Assembly: GCA_035653295.1 (NCBI GenBank)
Contig: DASRCB010000136.1
Span: forward strand, 1-11,592
Length of the DNA: 11,592 nt
Direction of reading: 5' to 3'
Source of the DNA: DASRCB01 sp035653295
GTDB taxonomy: Bacteria; Acidobacteriota; Terriglobia; Bryobacterales; Bryobacteraceae
Positions 1-7,651 of the stretch are shown piece after piece. How positions within the stretch are numbered: position 1 is the first letter of the stretch; every line of letters begins with the position of its first letter. The position numbers and the translations under genes are program-made. The notes beneath the pieces are model-generated. The model saw only the letters and a list, made by a program, of their open reading frames with translations, was not told where the DNA came from and ran no database searches.

Positions 1-1479
1 GCGCTCATCGACGCCGGCTCCATGTTCCTCGAGATCGGCCTGCTGGTCGCCTGGGACCAGTATCATGGCCAGGCGCCCGCCGCGGGCGTGGTCACGGGGC
101 TGGCGAAGATTGAAGGCCGTCCCGCGGTGATCGTCGCCAACGATGCCACGGTGAAGGCAGGCGCGTGGTGGCCGGAGACGATCACCAAGATCCTGCGCGC
201 GCAGGAGATCGCCATGCGTAATCGCCTGCCTATCGTCTATCTGGTGGATTCGGCGGGCGTGAATCTGCCGCTGCAGGACGGCATCTTTCCTGGCCAGTAC
301 GGCGCGGCGCGCATCTTCTACTACAACTCACTGATGCGGCGCGTGCTCCATGTCCCGCAGATCGCGGCTGTCATGGGTCCATGCATCGCCGGTGGCGCGT
401 ACCTGCCGGCATTGAGCGACGTGATTTTCATGGTCGATGGCAGCAGCTTCATGGGCCTCGGCGGGCCGAATCTCGTCAAGGGCGCCGTGGGCCAGAGCGT
501 GGACGCCGAAACGCTGGGCGGGGCGCGCATGCACACTACGGTCAGCGGGGTGGCGCACTATATGGCCGCCAGCGATCGCCCTTGCCTCGAACTCATTCGC
601 CGCAAGTTCCGCGAATTAGCACCGGTGGAAGCGGCGCCGAAAGGCACGCCTCCGGCCAAGCCGGCGGAAGGCCTCTACGACTTACTGCCGGCCGATCACC
701 GGCTTCCCTACGACATGACAGAAGTCATCCAGCGCATCGTGGATCGCGACGACTACCTGGAGTTTCAGCCCGACTACGCGCCCGAGATGCTGTGCGCCGA
801 ATGCCGGTTGTCGGGCCGCGGCATCGGGCTTATCGCCAATCGCCGCGGATTCCTGAAAGGCCAGTCAGGCCCGCGCATCGGCGGCATCGTCTATACCGAG
901 TCGGCGCGCAAAGTGGCGTATTTCGTCGACAATGCGAATCGGACGAATCTGCCGCTGCTGTACCTGCAGGACGTCTCGGGGTTCATGGTGGGGGTGGAGG
1001 CCGAGAGCGAAGGAATCATTCGCGCCGGGGCGGAAATGGTTGAAACAATGGCCTGCGCCACTGTTCCGAAGATCATCCTGACGCTGAACCACGCCAGTGG
1101 CGCCGGGTATTACGCCATGGCCGGCCAGGGCTTCGATCCGAACTTCACGTTCGCGTGGCCGACCGCGCGCATCGGCGTGATGGAGGGCGATTCCGCGGTA
1201 CAGGCCATCCACGGGCCGGAACTCGATAAGCTGAAGCGCTCCGGGGAGCCCGTGCCCGAAGATCTGCGCGAGCGTATCGACAAGACCCGCGACGACTACG
1301 AGCGCTGGCTCGACGCCAAACACGCCGCCTCCCGCGGACACGTGGATGCGCTCATCGATCCGCTGGAAACCCGCCGCGTCCTGGCGTTCGCGTTCGAAGC
1401 GGCGACTGCTTCGCGGCATCGCCAGCAAACTGTGCTCGAAACCATGCGCCTCGACGACCTCGGAGGCGCGCAGTTGTGA
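1..1479 (+). CDS. Acyl-CoA carboxylase, carboxyltransferase (beta) subunit, 5'-truncated by window edge
   Basis: This is the carboxyltransferase subunit of a biotin-dependent acyl-CoA carboxylase (methylcrotonyl/geranyl/propionyl-CoA carboxylase family). It moves the carboxyl group from carboxybiotin to a cytosolic acyl-CoA. The frame is open from base 1 (ALIDAGSMFLEIG), so the true start lies upstream. Family members run about 510-540 residues and about 492 codons are present, so a few tens of residues are missing. Both halves of the crotonase-like fold are visible: the N-domain motif GPCIAGGAYLPALSD (nt 376-420) and the C-domain motif NHASGAGYYAMAGQGFDP (about nt 1087-1140), followed by WPTARIGVMEG. 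VANDATVKAG near the front is also typical of the methylcrotonyl-type branch. The stop overlaps the next start in GTGA. No biotin carboxylase or biotin carrier subunit is visible. The AtuA-type neighbours favour a branched or terpenoid acyl-CoA substrate, but the exact substrate is not determined. Confidence 0.93.
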   Translation, partial: ALIDAGSMFLEIGLLVAWDQYHGQAPAAGVVTGLAKIEGRPAVIVANDATVKAGAWWPETITKILRAQEIAMRNRLPIVYLVDSAGVNLPLQDGIFPGQYGAARIFYYNSLMRRVLHVPQIAAVMGPCIAGGAYLPALSDVIFMVDGSSFMGLGGPNLVKGAVGQSVDAETLGGARMHTTVSGVAHYMAASDRPCLELIRRKFRELAPVEAAPKGTPPAKPAEGLYDLLPADHRLPYDMTEVIQRIVDRDDYLEFQPDYAPEMLCAECRLSGRGIGLIANRRGFLKGQSGPRIGGIVYTESARKVAYFVDNANRTNLPLLYLQDVSGFMVGVEAESEGIIRAGAEMVETMACATVPKIILTLNHASGAGYYAMAGQGFDPNFTFAWPTARIGVMEGDSAVQAIHGPELDKLKRSGEPVPEDLRERIDKTRDDYERWLDAKHAASRGHVDALIDPLETRRVLAFAFEAATASRHRQQTVLETMRLDDLGGAQL

Positions 1480-2810
1480 TCCGGATCGCCAACGGCCAGG
1501 GCTTCTGGGGCGACTGGCTGGAGGCGCCCGTGCGGCTGATCGAGCAGGGTCCGCTCGATTACCTCATGCTCGATTACCTGGCCGAGGTCACCATGTCCAT
1601 TCTGCAGAAGCAGAAGGCGGCCGACCCGGCGCTCGGCTATGCGCGCGACTTCCCGCCGCTGATCGGACGGGTCGCAAAGCAGATGCGCGAGCGGGGCGTG
1701 GTGGTGCTGGCCAATGCCGGTGGCGTGAACCCATTGGCCTGCGCGCGCGAAGTGCGCCGGCTCGCGCCGGACCTGAAGGTTGCGGTCGTGCTCGGCGACG
1801 ATATCTTCGGTCACCTTGACGACCTGCTTGCCGCCGGCCACCAGATGCGCAACATGGACACCGGCGCGCCGCTCGCGACCATCCGCGAGCGCATCCAGAG
1901 CGCGAACGTGTACATCGGCGCCTTTCCGATCGCGGAGGCCCTGGCCACCGATGCGGATGTCGTGATCACCGGCCGCTCGACCGACAGCGCGCTCGCGCTC
2001 GCGCCCATGATCCATCGCTTCGGTTGGAAGGAGACCGATTACGATCTGCTCGCCGCCGGCACGATCGCCGGGCACGCGATTGAATGCGGCGCGCAATGTA
2101 CGGGCGGCAACTGTCAGGTGGACTGGCAGGCGATTCCCGACATGGCCAACATCGGCTATCCGATCATCGAGGCCGAGCCGGATGGGACATTTGCAATTAC
2201 GAAGCATCCTGGCACCGGCGGGCGCATTTCCGTGCCGGTCGTGAAGGAGCAGCTCCTGTACGAGATCGGCGATCCGGCGAACTACATGATGGCCGACTGC
2301 GTTGCCGATTTCACCACCGTTCAGCTGGAGGACTGCGGCAACGACCGCGTCCGGTTCACCGGCATTCGCGGCCGTCCGCGTCCGGCGACTCTGAAGGTTT
2401 CCATCAGCTATCAATACGGCTGGAAAGCGATCGGGACACTTGTTTACAGCGCGCCGGATGCGCTGGCCAAAGCTCGCTCCGCCGACGCGATTGTGCGCGA
2501 GCGGCTCGCCAGTCTCGGGCTGAAGTTCGAGCAAATCTATACCGAGTTCTTCGGCGTCAATGCCTGCCACGGGCCTGCGGCGCGGACCTGTCCCGATCCA
2601 CCGGAAGTGCAACTGCGGATCGGGGTGCGCGGTCCTGACCGCAAAGCCGTTGATCGCTTCACCCGTGAACTGGTTCCGTTGGTCCTCAGTGGTCCGCCGA
2701 CGGGCACCGGTTACGGCGAAGGCCGGCCGAAGCCGCGCGAGATCGTCGCCTACTGGCCCGCGCTGCTGCCGCGAGAGGCCGTGCGCACCCGCGTCGAGGT
2801 AGTGGAATGA
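1476..2810 (+). CDS. AtuA-family (DUF1446) acyclic terpene utilization-type protein
   Basis: This 444-residue soluble protein belongs to the AtuA/DUF1446 family. The family is named after a gene in the Pseudomonas citronellol/geraniol cluster and its biochemical role is poorly defined. Family segments seen: LANAGGVNPLACAREVRRLAP (78-98, a possible nucleotide- or CoA-binding turn), DVVITGRSTDSALALAPMIH (161-180), AAGTIAGHAIECGAQCTGGN (193-212), and ITKHPGTGGRISVPVVKEQLL (241-261) with the following LYEIGDP..Y and ADCVADF. The start is GTG at 1476, supported by GGAGG at 1462-1466 (9-nt spacer) and by overlap with the carboxylase stop. Pseudomonas-type AtuA proteins carry an extra C-terminal domain. 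Here that domain is absent and is encoded by the next gene instead. Co-translation with a carboxyltransferase subunit suggests that both act on the same acyl-CoA pathway. The family call is firm; the pathway is inferred. Confidence 0.9.
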   Translation: MIRIANGQGFWGDWLEAPVRLIEQGPLDYLMLDYLAEVTMSILQKQKAADPALGYARDFPPLIGRVAKQMRERGVVVLANAGGVNPLACAREVRRLAPDLKVAVVLGDDIFGHLDDLLAAGHQMRNMDTGAPLATIRERIQSANVYIGAFPIAEALATDADVVITGRSTDSALALAPMIHRFGWKETDYDLLAAGTIAGHAIECGAQCTGGNCQVDWQAIPDMANIGYPIIEAEPDGTFAITKHPGTGGRISVPVVKEQLLYEIGDPANYMMADCVADFTTVQLEDCGNDRVRFTGIRGRPRPATLKVSISYQYGWKAIGTLVYSAPDALAKARSADAIVRERLASLGLKFEQIYTEFFGVNACHGPAARTCPDPPEVQLRIGVRGPDRKAVDRFTRELVPLVLSGPPTGTGYGEGRPKPREIVAYWPALLPREAVRTRVEVVE

Positions 2811-3154
2811 AGATCCCGCTCGGGCGCATCGCGCACACACGGTCCGGCGATAAAGGCGACCTGTCCAATATCGGGGTCATCGCGCGCGAGGACCGCTGGT
2901 ATCCGGTGCTGGTCCGCGAGGTCACTCCTGAGCGCGTCAAGGCGCATTTCGGCGATTTAGTTCGCGGCCGCGTGGAACGCTTCGAATTACCGAATCTCTG
3001 CGCACTGAATTTCCTGCTTTACGAGGCGCTCGATGGCGGCGGAACCATTTCGCTGAGAATCGACGCGCAGGGCAAGACCTACGGCGCGGGTCTGCTGAAT
3101 CTCGAAATCGACGTTACAGAAGCCGAATTGGCACAGGCTGTGGAACAAAACTGA
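2807..3154 (+). CDS. AtuA C-terminal-domain-like small protein (stand-alone)
   Basis: This 115-residue protein matches the C-terminal domain that many AtuA-type proteins carry in the same chain. The hallmark is IAHTRSGDKGDLSNIGVIAR at residues 8-27, close to the usual RSGDKG..xNIGviAR pattern. Near the middle come PNLCALNFLLYEAL (62-75) and GGGTISLRIDAQGKTYG (77-93). The start at 2807 has GAGGT at 2796-2800 (6-nt spacer) and overlaps the upstream stop in ATGA, so translation is very probably coupled and the two chains probably made in similar amounts. The likely role is to complete the AtuA unit as a separate subunit; this is inference, since the domain's biochemical function is not established. 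It has no signal peptide or membrane segment. It is the last gene of the carboxylase module, with 41 bp before the next start and no clear terminator hairpin. Confidence 0.85.
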   Translation: MKIPLGRIAHTRSGDKGDLSNIGVIAREDRWYPVLVREVTPERVKAHFGDLVRGRVERFELPNLCALNFLLYEALDGGGTISLRIDAQGKTYGAGLLNLEIDVTEAELAQAVEQN

Positions 3155-3195
3155 CAGCCGCGGTGTCTGCCAACTTGGCCGGCCTGGGAACACGC

Positions 3196-5421
3196 ATGCG
3201 CGCTCCGACGATAGCTCTCCTGATTTTCGTCTCCTCGGCCGCTGCCGCCGAAACTCCCGACCCGTGCGCTGCCACGTCCGCCGCTTCCGATGTTCAATTC
3301 ACCATCGCACTGAAAGATCACGGCCCCGTTTTTGAGTACGGCGAGATCATTCCCCTGGCCCTGACCTTCACATCGAGCACGAAGAATCGATATTGGGCGG
3401 ACGACCGGAATTACGATCGCAGCGGGCGGCTGGGCATCGAGCAATACTGCCTCGAGCCGGACGCGCCCGATCCGCTGGCGACCTATTTCAGAACCGGAGC
3501 CTTCATGGGGGGCGCACTGGGCAGCGAGCGCATGCTCGGTTCGACTCCCTTCATCGCCAGTGCCGAGCTGAACGAGTATCGCTCGCCCGGACCGGGGCAC
3601 TACCGGCTGTATGCCGTCACGCAGCGAGTCTGGCGCACGCGCGACGCGGGTGAGAACGCGAACTACGAACGCGTCGACGTCCCCGTCCGCTCCAATTCCA
3701 TAGATTTCCAGGTAAACGCGCCGAATCCGGCGTGGCAGGCGGAGCAATTGCGAAACGCAGTCGAGACGCTGACCGGTGCAGGTTCTCCGGAGGACGCCCG
3801 GGCAGCATCGCGCCGCTTGCGGTTCCTGAATACGAAGGGCTCGACGAAGCAGCTTGCGAGGCTGTTCGGGCTCAAGCCAGAACAGTTCGCCGACGCAAAC
3901 CTGATGTTCGGGCTCTACGGCTCGCCGTACCGCCAGCTGGCCCTTGATTCCATGCACGCCGAACTGTCGGTTCCCGAGCACCCTGTCACGCCCCAGTTCC
4001 TCGGCACGCTGGTGAACCTGCAGATCGGCAGCGACCCTGCCTGGGATTGGCCGCAAGGCCTGTCCGATGGCGAAGCCCAGGCGTTTGGGGAACGACGCCA
4101 GGCGCACCTCGACGCGGTCATGAGCGCCGAAGTGCAGGCGGCCGCGGAGGCGCTTCCGCGAAAGATCGGCCGCGCGCGTGCTCTGACCCTGCACGGCCTG
4201 CTCACCAGCGGCCACCTCGACTCACATCTCGCAGAGGCGCTGCGTCCGTTGCTCGCGGCGGCATGGCCCGACCTGCCGGCGAAGGCGCAGGGGGAGTTGA
4301 TTCAATTCCGATGGCCTTTGGTTGCCGGTCCGGAGATGGCGCCCGTCCTGCGAAAAATGATGGCGGAGCCGTCCAGCGACACGACAATTCACAACGCCGC
4401 GTTGAAGCATTTGTTCGAGATGGATCCCGCCGCCGGGCGAGAGGCCATTCTTCGCGATCTGCGCAGTGCCAACGCGCAGCCCAGCCCGGATGTGCTCGCG
4501 CTCCTGCCCAAAGAAGACATTGCGCCCGCGGTGCAGCCCGCTGTGGAGCGGATCCGCAGGCATGAGAACGACCGCGAACTGGATTATCAGCTCATCGATC
4601 GTTACGCGGACGCCAGCTTTGTGGGCGCGGTGCAGGCGGCATATGAGGAGCGTCAGGGAGAATGGGCGTGCGCGCCGCAATCGGCCATGCTGCGCTATTT
4701 CCTGCGCGTCGATCCCGATCTCGGCGCCCGGGAAGTGACCGCAGCCATGCGCGAGAGGAAGGACACCGGCTGCTATCAGTATCAGCTTCAGGAGCTCGGC
4801 GCGGAACTCCCGAAACTGCAGCAGATCGCGATCGACGCGTTGGACGATGCCGATCCCGAAGTGGCCCGCAACGCGGCCGAAGCGCTCCAGAAGTGGGGCG
4901 GCGCCGATGCGGAGCCGGCGCTTTGGGCGAGGCTGCGGCGGTTCCATGAGGAATGGGCCGGGCAGAACGAGCAGCTTCGTTCCGCCCCGCCCTACGACGA
5001 TGCGGGCTCGCGCGCCGTGATGCTGGAGGTGGCGCTGGCGTCGGCTATCGGCATGGGTGCGAACTGGATTTGCGGACCGGACAAACTGGCGCGCCTCCAT
5101 GCCCTAGTGTGGACGAAGCAGGTCGCGCAGCAGGTGGAGGCGTGGGCCGGCATGTGGAAGCAGGGCGCTCCCGTAATCAATCCAGCGTGGTTTCCGGACG
5201 ACACGCTGCGTTTCTCGGTGCTCCAGTACGATGCGCTGAACGAAGAGCAATTGCTCGCCAAAGTAGCGCAGTTGCCGAGCGGCACGCATCTGACCTGGCA
5301 GTTCTATGCGCCCGGACAGATCTCTCCGCCGGTGAGCCTGGAGAAGCAGGAAGCGGTCTATCAGCGCGTGCGCACCGCCGCCGCGCAGCACGGCCTGGTG
5401 ATCGCGAGGCGCGACTGTTAA
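3196..5421 (+). CDS. Exported HEAT-like-repeat protein of unknown function, 741 aa
   Basis: I do not recognise a named function. The chosen ATG opens on a clean signal peptide, MRAPTIALLIFVSSAAAA, with cleavage probably before ETPDPC; a weak GGGAA lies 5 nt upstream. An in-frame GTG at 3163 would add 11 residues ahead of the signal peptide and is less likely. Residues about 30-175 look beta-rich and Ig-like (FTIALKDHGPVFEYGEIIPL). The middle, about 185-600, is mainly amphipathic helix with degenerate HEAT-type units, the clearest being ALDDADPEVARNAAEALQKWG near 548-568. The C-terminus, about 670-741, is a compact domain beginning FSVLQYDALNEEQLLAKVAQ and containing LPSGTHLTW. Similar tails seem to recur in acidobacterial exported proteins, but that is recollection, not a search result. 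It is probably periplasmic or secreted. It converges on the HEAT operon with only 2 bp between the stop codons. It may be co-transcribed with the carboxylase module or have its own promoter. Confidence 0.82.
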   Translation: MRAPTIALLIFVSSAAAAETPDPCAATSAASDVQFTIALKDHGPVFEYGEIIPLALTFTSSTKNRYWADDRNYDRSGRLGIEQYCLEPDAPDPLATYFRTGAFMGGALGSERMLGSTPFIASAELNEYRSPGPGHYRLYAVTQRVWRTRDAGENANYERVDVPVRSNSIDFQVNAPNPAWQAEQLRNAVETLTGAGSPEDARAASRRLRFLNTKGSTKQLARLFGLKPEQFADANLMFGLYGSPYRQLALDSMHAELSVPEHPVTPQFLGTLVNLQIGSDPAWDWPQGLSDGEAQAFGERRQAHLDAVMSAEVQAAAEALPRKIGRARALTLHGLLTSGHLDSHLAEALRPLLAAAWPDLPAKAQGELIQFRWPLVAGPEMAPVLRKMMAEPSSDTTIHNAALKHLFEMDPAAGREAILRDLRSANAQPSPDVLALLPKEDIAPAVQPAVERIRRHENDRELDYQLIDRYADASFVGAVQAAYEERQGEWACAPQSAMLRYFLRVDPDLGAREVTAAMRERKDTGCYQYQLQELGAELPKLQQIAIDALDDADPEVARNAAEALQKWGGADAEPALWARLRRFHEEWAGQNEQLRSAPPYDDAGSRAVMLEVALASAIGMGANWICGPDKLARLHALVWTKQVAQQVEAWAGMWKQGAPVINPAWFPDDTLRFSVLQYDALNEEQLLAKVAQLPSGTHLTWQFYAPGQISPPVSLEKQEAVYQRVRTAAAQHGLVIARRDC

Positions 5422-5423
5422 CG

Positions 5424-6443
5424 CTATCGCGTCAGCACCTGCTCGATAAAGGCCAGCGCGCGCGGGTCGCCGGACTGGCCGAGCCAGAAGAAGGCCTGCT
5501 TCCGAACCTCGGGGTTCTTCTGATTCCGTGCTACGTCGATCAGCTTCGGCACTCCCTCGTCTTTGGGCAGCTGTGAAAGCGCGAACACCGCGCGCTTCTT
5601 CACCTCGGTGTCCGGGTCGTTGGCGATCGCGTCGGTGATGGTCGATACGGCGCGCTTGCCGGCCTTCTGGGCCAGCCAGAAGATCGCCTGCCCGCGAACG
5701 TGCGATGAGGGATCGTTACGGGCGGCCTGAATCATCCATTCCAGCGCCTCCGGCTGCTTGCTGATGGACAGCGCGAAGATGGCCTTGTCCCGTATCTCGG
5801 AGCTGGCGTCGTGCTCCAGCAGGTTCTTCAAAATCGCGACCCCGCGCGCGCCGCGCGCCGCCCCCAGCCAGAACACTGCCTTTTCGCGAAGGCGCATCGG
5901 CTGTGAGGACTGCGTGAAACGTTCGAGCACGTCGTCGGCGTGGGGATCATCGTGCTGGGCGATGGCCATCACCGCGCCATCAGCGACCCGATCGGCTGTA
6001 TCGGTCGCGGCCAGATGCTCCAGCCACGAAAGGCTTGCGCCGGCCGGCACGCCCGTAATCCACACGAACGGGAGTCCGCCGGCATCCAGCGGGCACGAAA
6101 GGGTGTAGGCCTGCACTTTCTGAACGCCGTCATTCACCACGCGAAAGAGCACCGCCATCTCGGCCGAGCCTTCCAGCTGCACCGGGCCGGAATGGGAGCC
6201 GATGGTCACGTCACCGCGCCCGCTCTCGAGTGAGCAGCCGCATTGGCGCGAGTTCTCCCAGCAGCAGCTCTGCCGATCGCTGCTGTCGGTCCGGACGGCA
6301 TATCCGAACCACGCCGGCCCCGCGCCGCGGATCTGCGCGGCGAGATCGCCCGAGAACGCACGCGTCTCGAACCGGGCATGGGCCACGTTCGGCTGCGCGG
6401 TCAACCCCGCGCAGGCCATGAGCGCACAGGCCAGGAGTTTCAT
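5424..6443 (-). CDS. Exported HEAT-repeat protein with cysteine-rich N-terminal domain, 339 aa
   Basis: This is the last gene of the minus-strand ECF operon; its start overlaps the previous stop in ATGA (6440-6443). The N-terminus MKLLACALMACAGLTAQPNVAHA looks like a signal peptide. Residues about 25-145 form a beta-rich domain with a cysteine cluster, SCCWENSRQCGCSLESG (C60, C61, C68, C70) plus C117, which could form disulfides after export. Residues 185-322 hold five HEAT units: LREKAVFWLG (185), IRDKAIFALS (217), VRGQAIFWLA (249), VKKRAVFALS (281) and VRKQAFFWLG (313), each exactly 32 residues after the last. The core aromatic position alternates FW, FA, FW, FA, FW, suggesting duplication of a two-repeat block. 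No catalytic motif is visible. HEAT solenoids are generally protein-binding scaffolds. Position behind a sigma/anti-sigma pair suggests an envelope role under ECF control. Family call is secure; function is unknown. Confidence 0.9.
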   Translation of the reverse strand: MKLLACALMACAGLTAQPNVAHARFETRAFSGDLAAQIRGAGPAWFGYAVRTDSSDRQSCCWENSRQCGCSLESGRGDVTIGSHSGPVQLEGSAEMAVLFRVVNDGVQKVQAYTLSCPLDAGGLPFVWITGVPAGASLSWLEHLAATDTADRVADGAVMAIAQHDDPHADDVLERFTQSSQPMRLREKAVFWLGAARGARGVAILKNLLEHDASSEIRDKAIFALSISKQPEALEWMIQAARNDPSSHVRGQAIFWLAQKAGKRAVSTITDAIANDPDTEVKKRAVFALSQLPKDEGVPKLIDVARNQKNPEVRKQAFFWLGQSGDPRALAFIEQVLTR

Positions 6444-7651
6444 TTGTTGAGGATCTCCATCATGTACTCGGTGGTCTCTTTGGTGTGGACCAGGCTCATC
6501 TTCTTCACCACCTCCGCGCGCATTTCGGGGTCTCTCTCGCTGCGCGCCAGATCCACCAGGGCCTTGCCGTTGTTCTGCAGGAAAAGCGCGTTCAGGACTG
6601 CGTCGCGGACTTCGCGGTTGCTGTCCGAGCGATAGATCGCCACCAGGGCATCGGCCTGTCCGTTCGAGCCCATGAGCCCCAGTGATTTGATTGCCGCCAG
6701 GCGCAGGCGCGGATCGCGATCGCTGCGGGCGACGTCGAGCAGATGGGACGAGTTGCCGGTCATGAACATGCTTTTCAGAATCGTTTCCTTTTCATCGGCG
6801 GATGGAGAACTGCCGTAAATCTGCCAAAGCTGATCGACGGCGCCGATCATGGCCAGCTGGCGGATGGCGTCGTGCCGCAGATCGGGGTCCTTTTCGCTGG
6901 TGGCGGCGTTCAGCAGGAACGTGCGCGAGCCCGACTGCATGAAGCTGCGGAGAATGGCGTGCTTCACCTCCTTGTTCGAGGTGGAATTGTAGACCGACGC
7001 CAGCTCGTTGCGCACCGCATCGCCGCCCATCATGCCCATATAGCGGATGGCCTTCATTTGCAGGTCGGGATTCCTGTCGCCGCGGGCGATGCCGGACAGG
7101 ATCTTCCCAGCTTCCGGATCGCCGCTCTGCGTGAGCACGAACAGAGCTTTTTCCTTAATTTTTTCGGAGCTGTTGCCCTGCAGCACTTTCTGGATGATGG
7201 GCAGCGCCTGTTTGGGATCGGACTGCATCAGGCTGTTGAGCGCGATCATCTTGAGTTCTTCATCGGGTTCCGCGGCGGGGTCCACGTGCGCGCCACTTCG
7301 CGCCTGGATCTCCACCTGGAGCGCCTGCGCGTCATTGAGCCAGCGGCTGGACGCGTAGGTTCTCCGCAGCGCGTTTATGGTGGAAAGCGCGTCCTCCAGA
7401 CGGCCGGCGTGCTCCTGCGCGTACGCCTTCCAGTACAGCGCGGCGTCGGCATCCGGCCCCTTGCGTGCGGCTGAAGCGGTGAAATACCGAACGGCGGTAT
7501 CCCAGTCGCTGTTATCGAGCGCCTTGCGCCCGGTCTGATAATCGGCGTCCTCGTGCGCGCCCTGCGGCTGAAAGCTCGAGGCGAAGGCTGATGGGTCCTG
7601 CGCCGCGGCGGCGCAGGCGAAAACGATTAATGCAACAGTACAGCGAATCAT
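6440..7651 (-). CDS. Exported TPR + HEAT-repeat protein, 403 aa
   Basis: This is the third gene of the minus-strand operon. It starts inside the anti-sigma stop codon (ATGA, 7648-7651), with AAAGGG 9 nt upstream. MIRCTVALIVFACAAAAQ is a probable signal peptide. Residues about 36-117 form a TPR-like helical hairpin array (ADYQTGRKALDNSDWDTAVR, then YWKAYAQEHAGRLEDALSTI), reminiscent of periplasmic YbgF-type TPRs. An acidic linker near 123-133 leads into a HEAT solenoid that fills the rest. The units are marked by KIKEKALFVL, DLQMKAIRYM, EVKHAILRSF, DLRHDAIRQL, DEKETILKSM, RLRLAAIKSL, EVRDAVLNAL and EMRAEVVKKM, at about 29- or 32-residue spacing. Unlike the next gene, repeat lengths and core residues vary. 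The domain pair suggests a periplasmic scaffold or adaptor. No enzyme motif is seen. Function beyond protein binding cannot be assigned. Confidence 0.9.
   Translation of the reverse strand: MIRCTVALIVFACAAAAQDPSAFASSFQPQGAHEDADYQTGRKALDNSDWDTAVRYFTASAARKGPDADAALYWKAYAQEHAGRLEDALSTINALRRTYASSRWLNDAQALQVEIQARSGAHVDPAAEPDEELKMIALNSLMQSDPKQALPIIQKVLQGNSSEKIKEKALFVLTQSGDPEAGKILSGIARGDRNPDLQMKAIRYMGMMGGDAVRNELASVYNSTSNKEVKHAILRSFMQSGSRTFLLNAATSEKDPDLRHDAIRQLAMIGAVDQLWQIYGSSPSADEKETILKSMFMTGNSSHLLDVARSDRDPRLRLAAIKSLGLMGSNGQADALVAIYRSDSNREVRDAVLNALFLQNNGKALVDLARSERDPEMRAEVVKKMSLVHTKETTEYMMEILNK

Noticed and set aside
1296..2840. Long open frame of 514 codons on the minus strand across the AtuA-type gene
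   Set aside because: It lies antisense to a well-supported conserved protein. Its translation is rich in Arg, His, Gly and Ala with no recognisable motif, as expected for a shadow frame in GC-rich DNA.
3172..3190. GGCCGGCC palindrome before the 741-aa gene considered as a terminator
   Set aside because: It is a short self-complementary site with no loop and no T-run; it cannot form a terminator hairpin.
3163..3195. GTG start 11 codons upstream of the 741-aa protein
   Set aside because: It would bury the signal peptide behind an unrelated N-terminal extension.
3079..4215. Minus-strand frame of 378 codons opposite the 741-aa exported protein
   Set aside because: Arg-rich, motif-free translation. 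The plus frame has a signal peptide and coherent domains over the same bases.
4222..5100. Minus-strand frame of 292 codons opposite the same gene
   Set aside because: Same shadow character: no start signal, no motif, and fully covered by the plus-strand gene.
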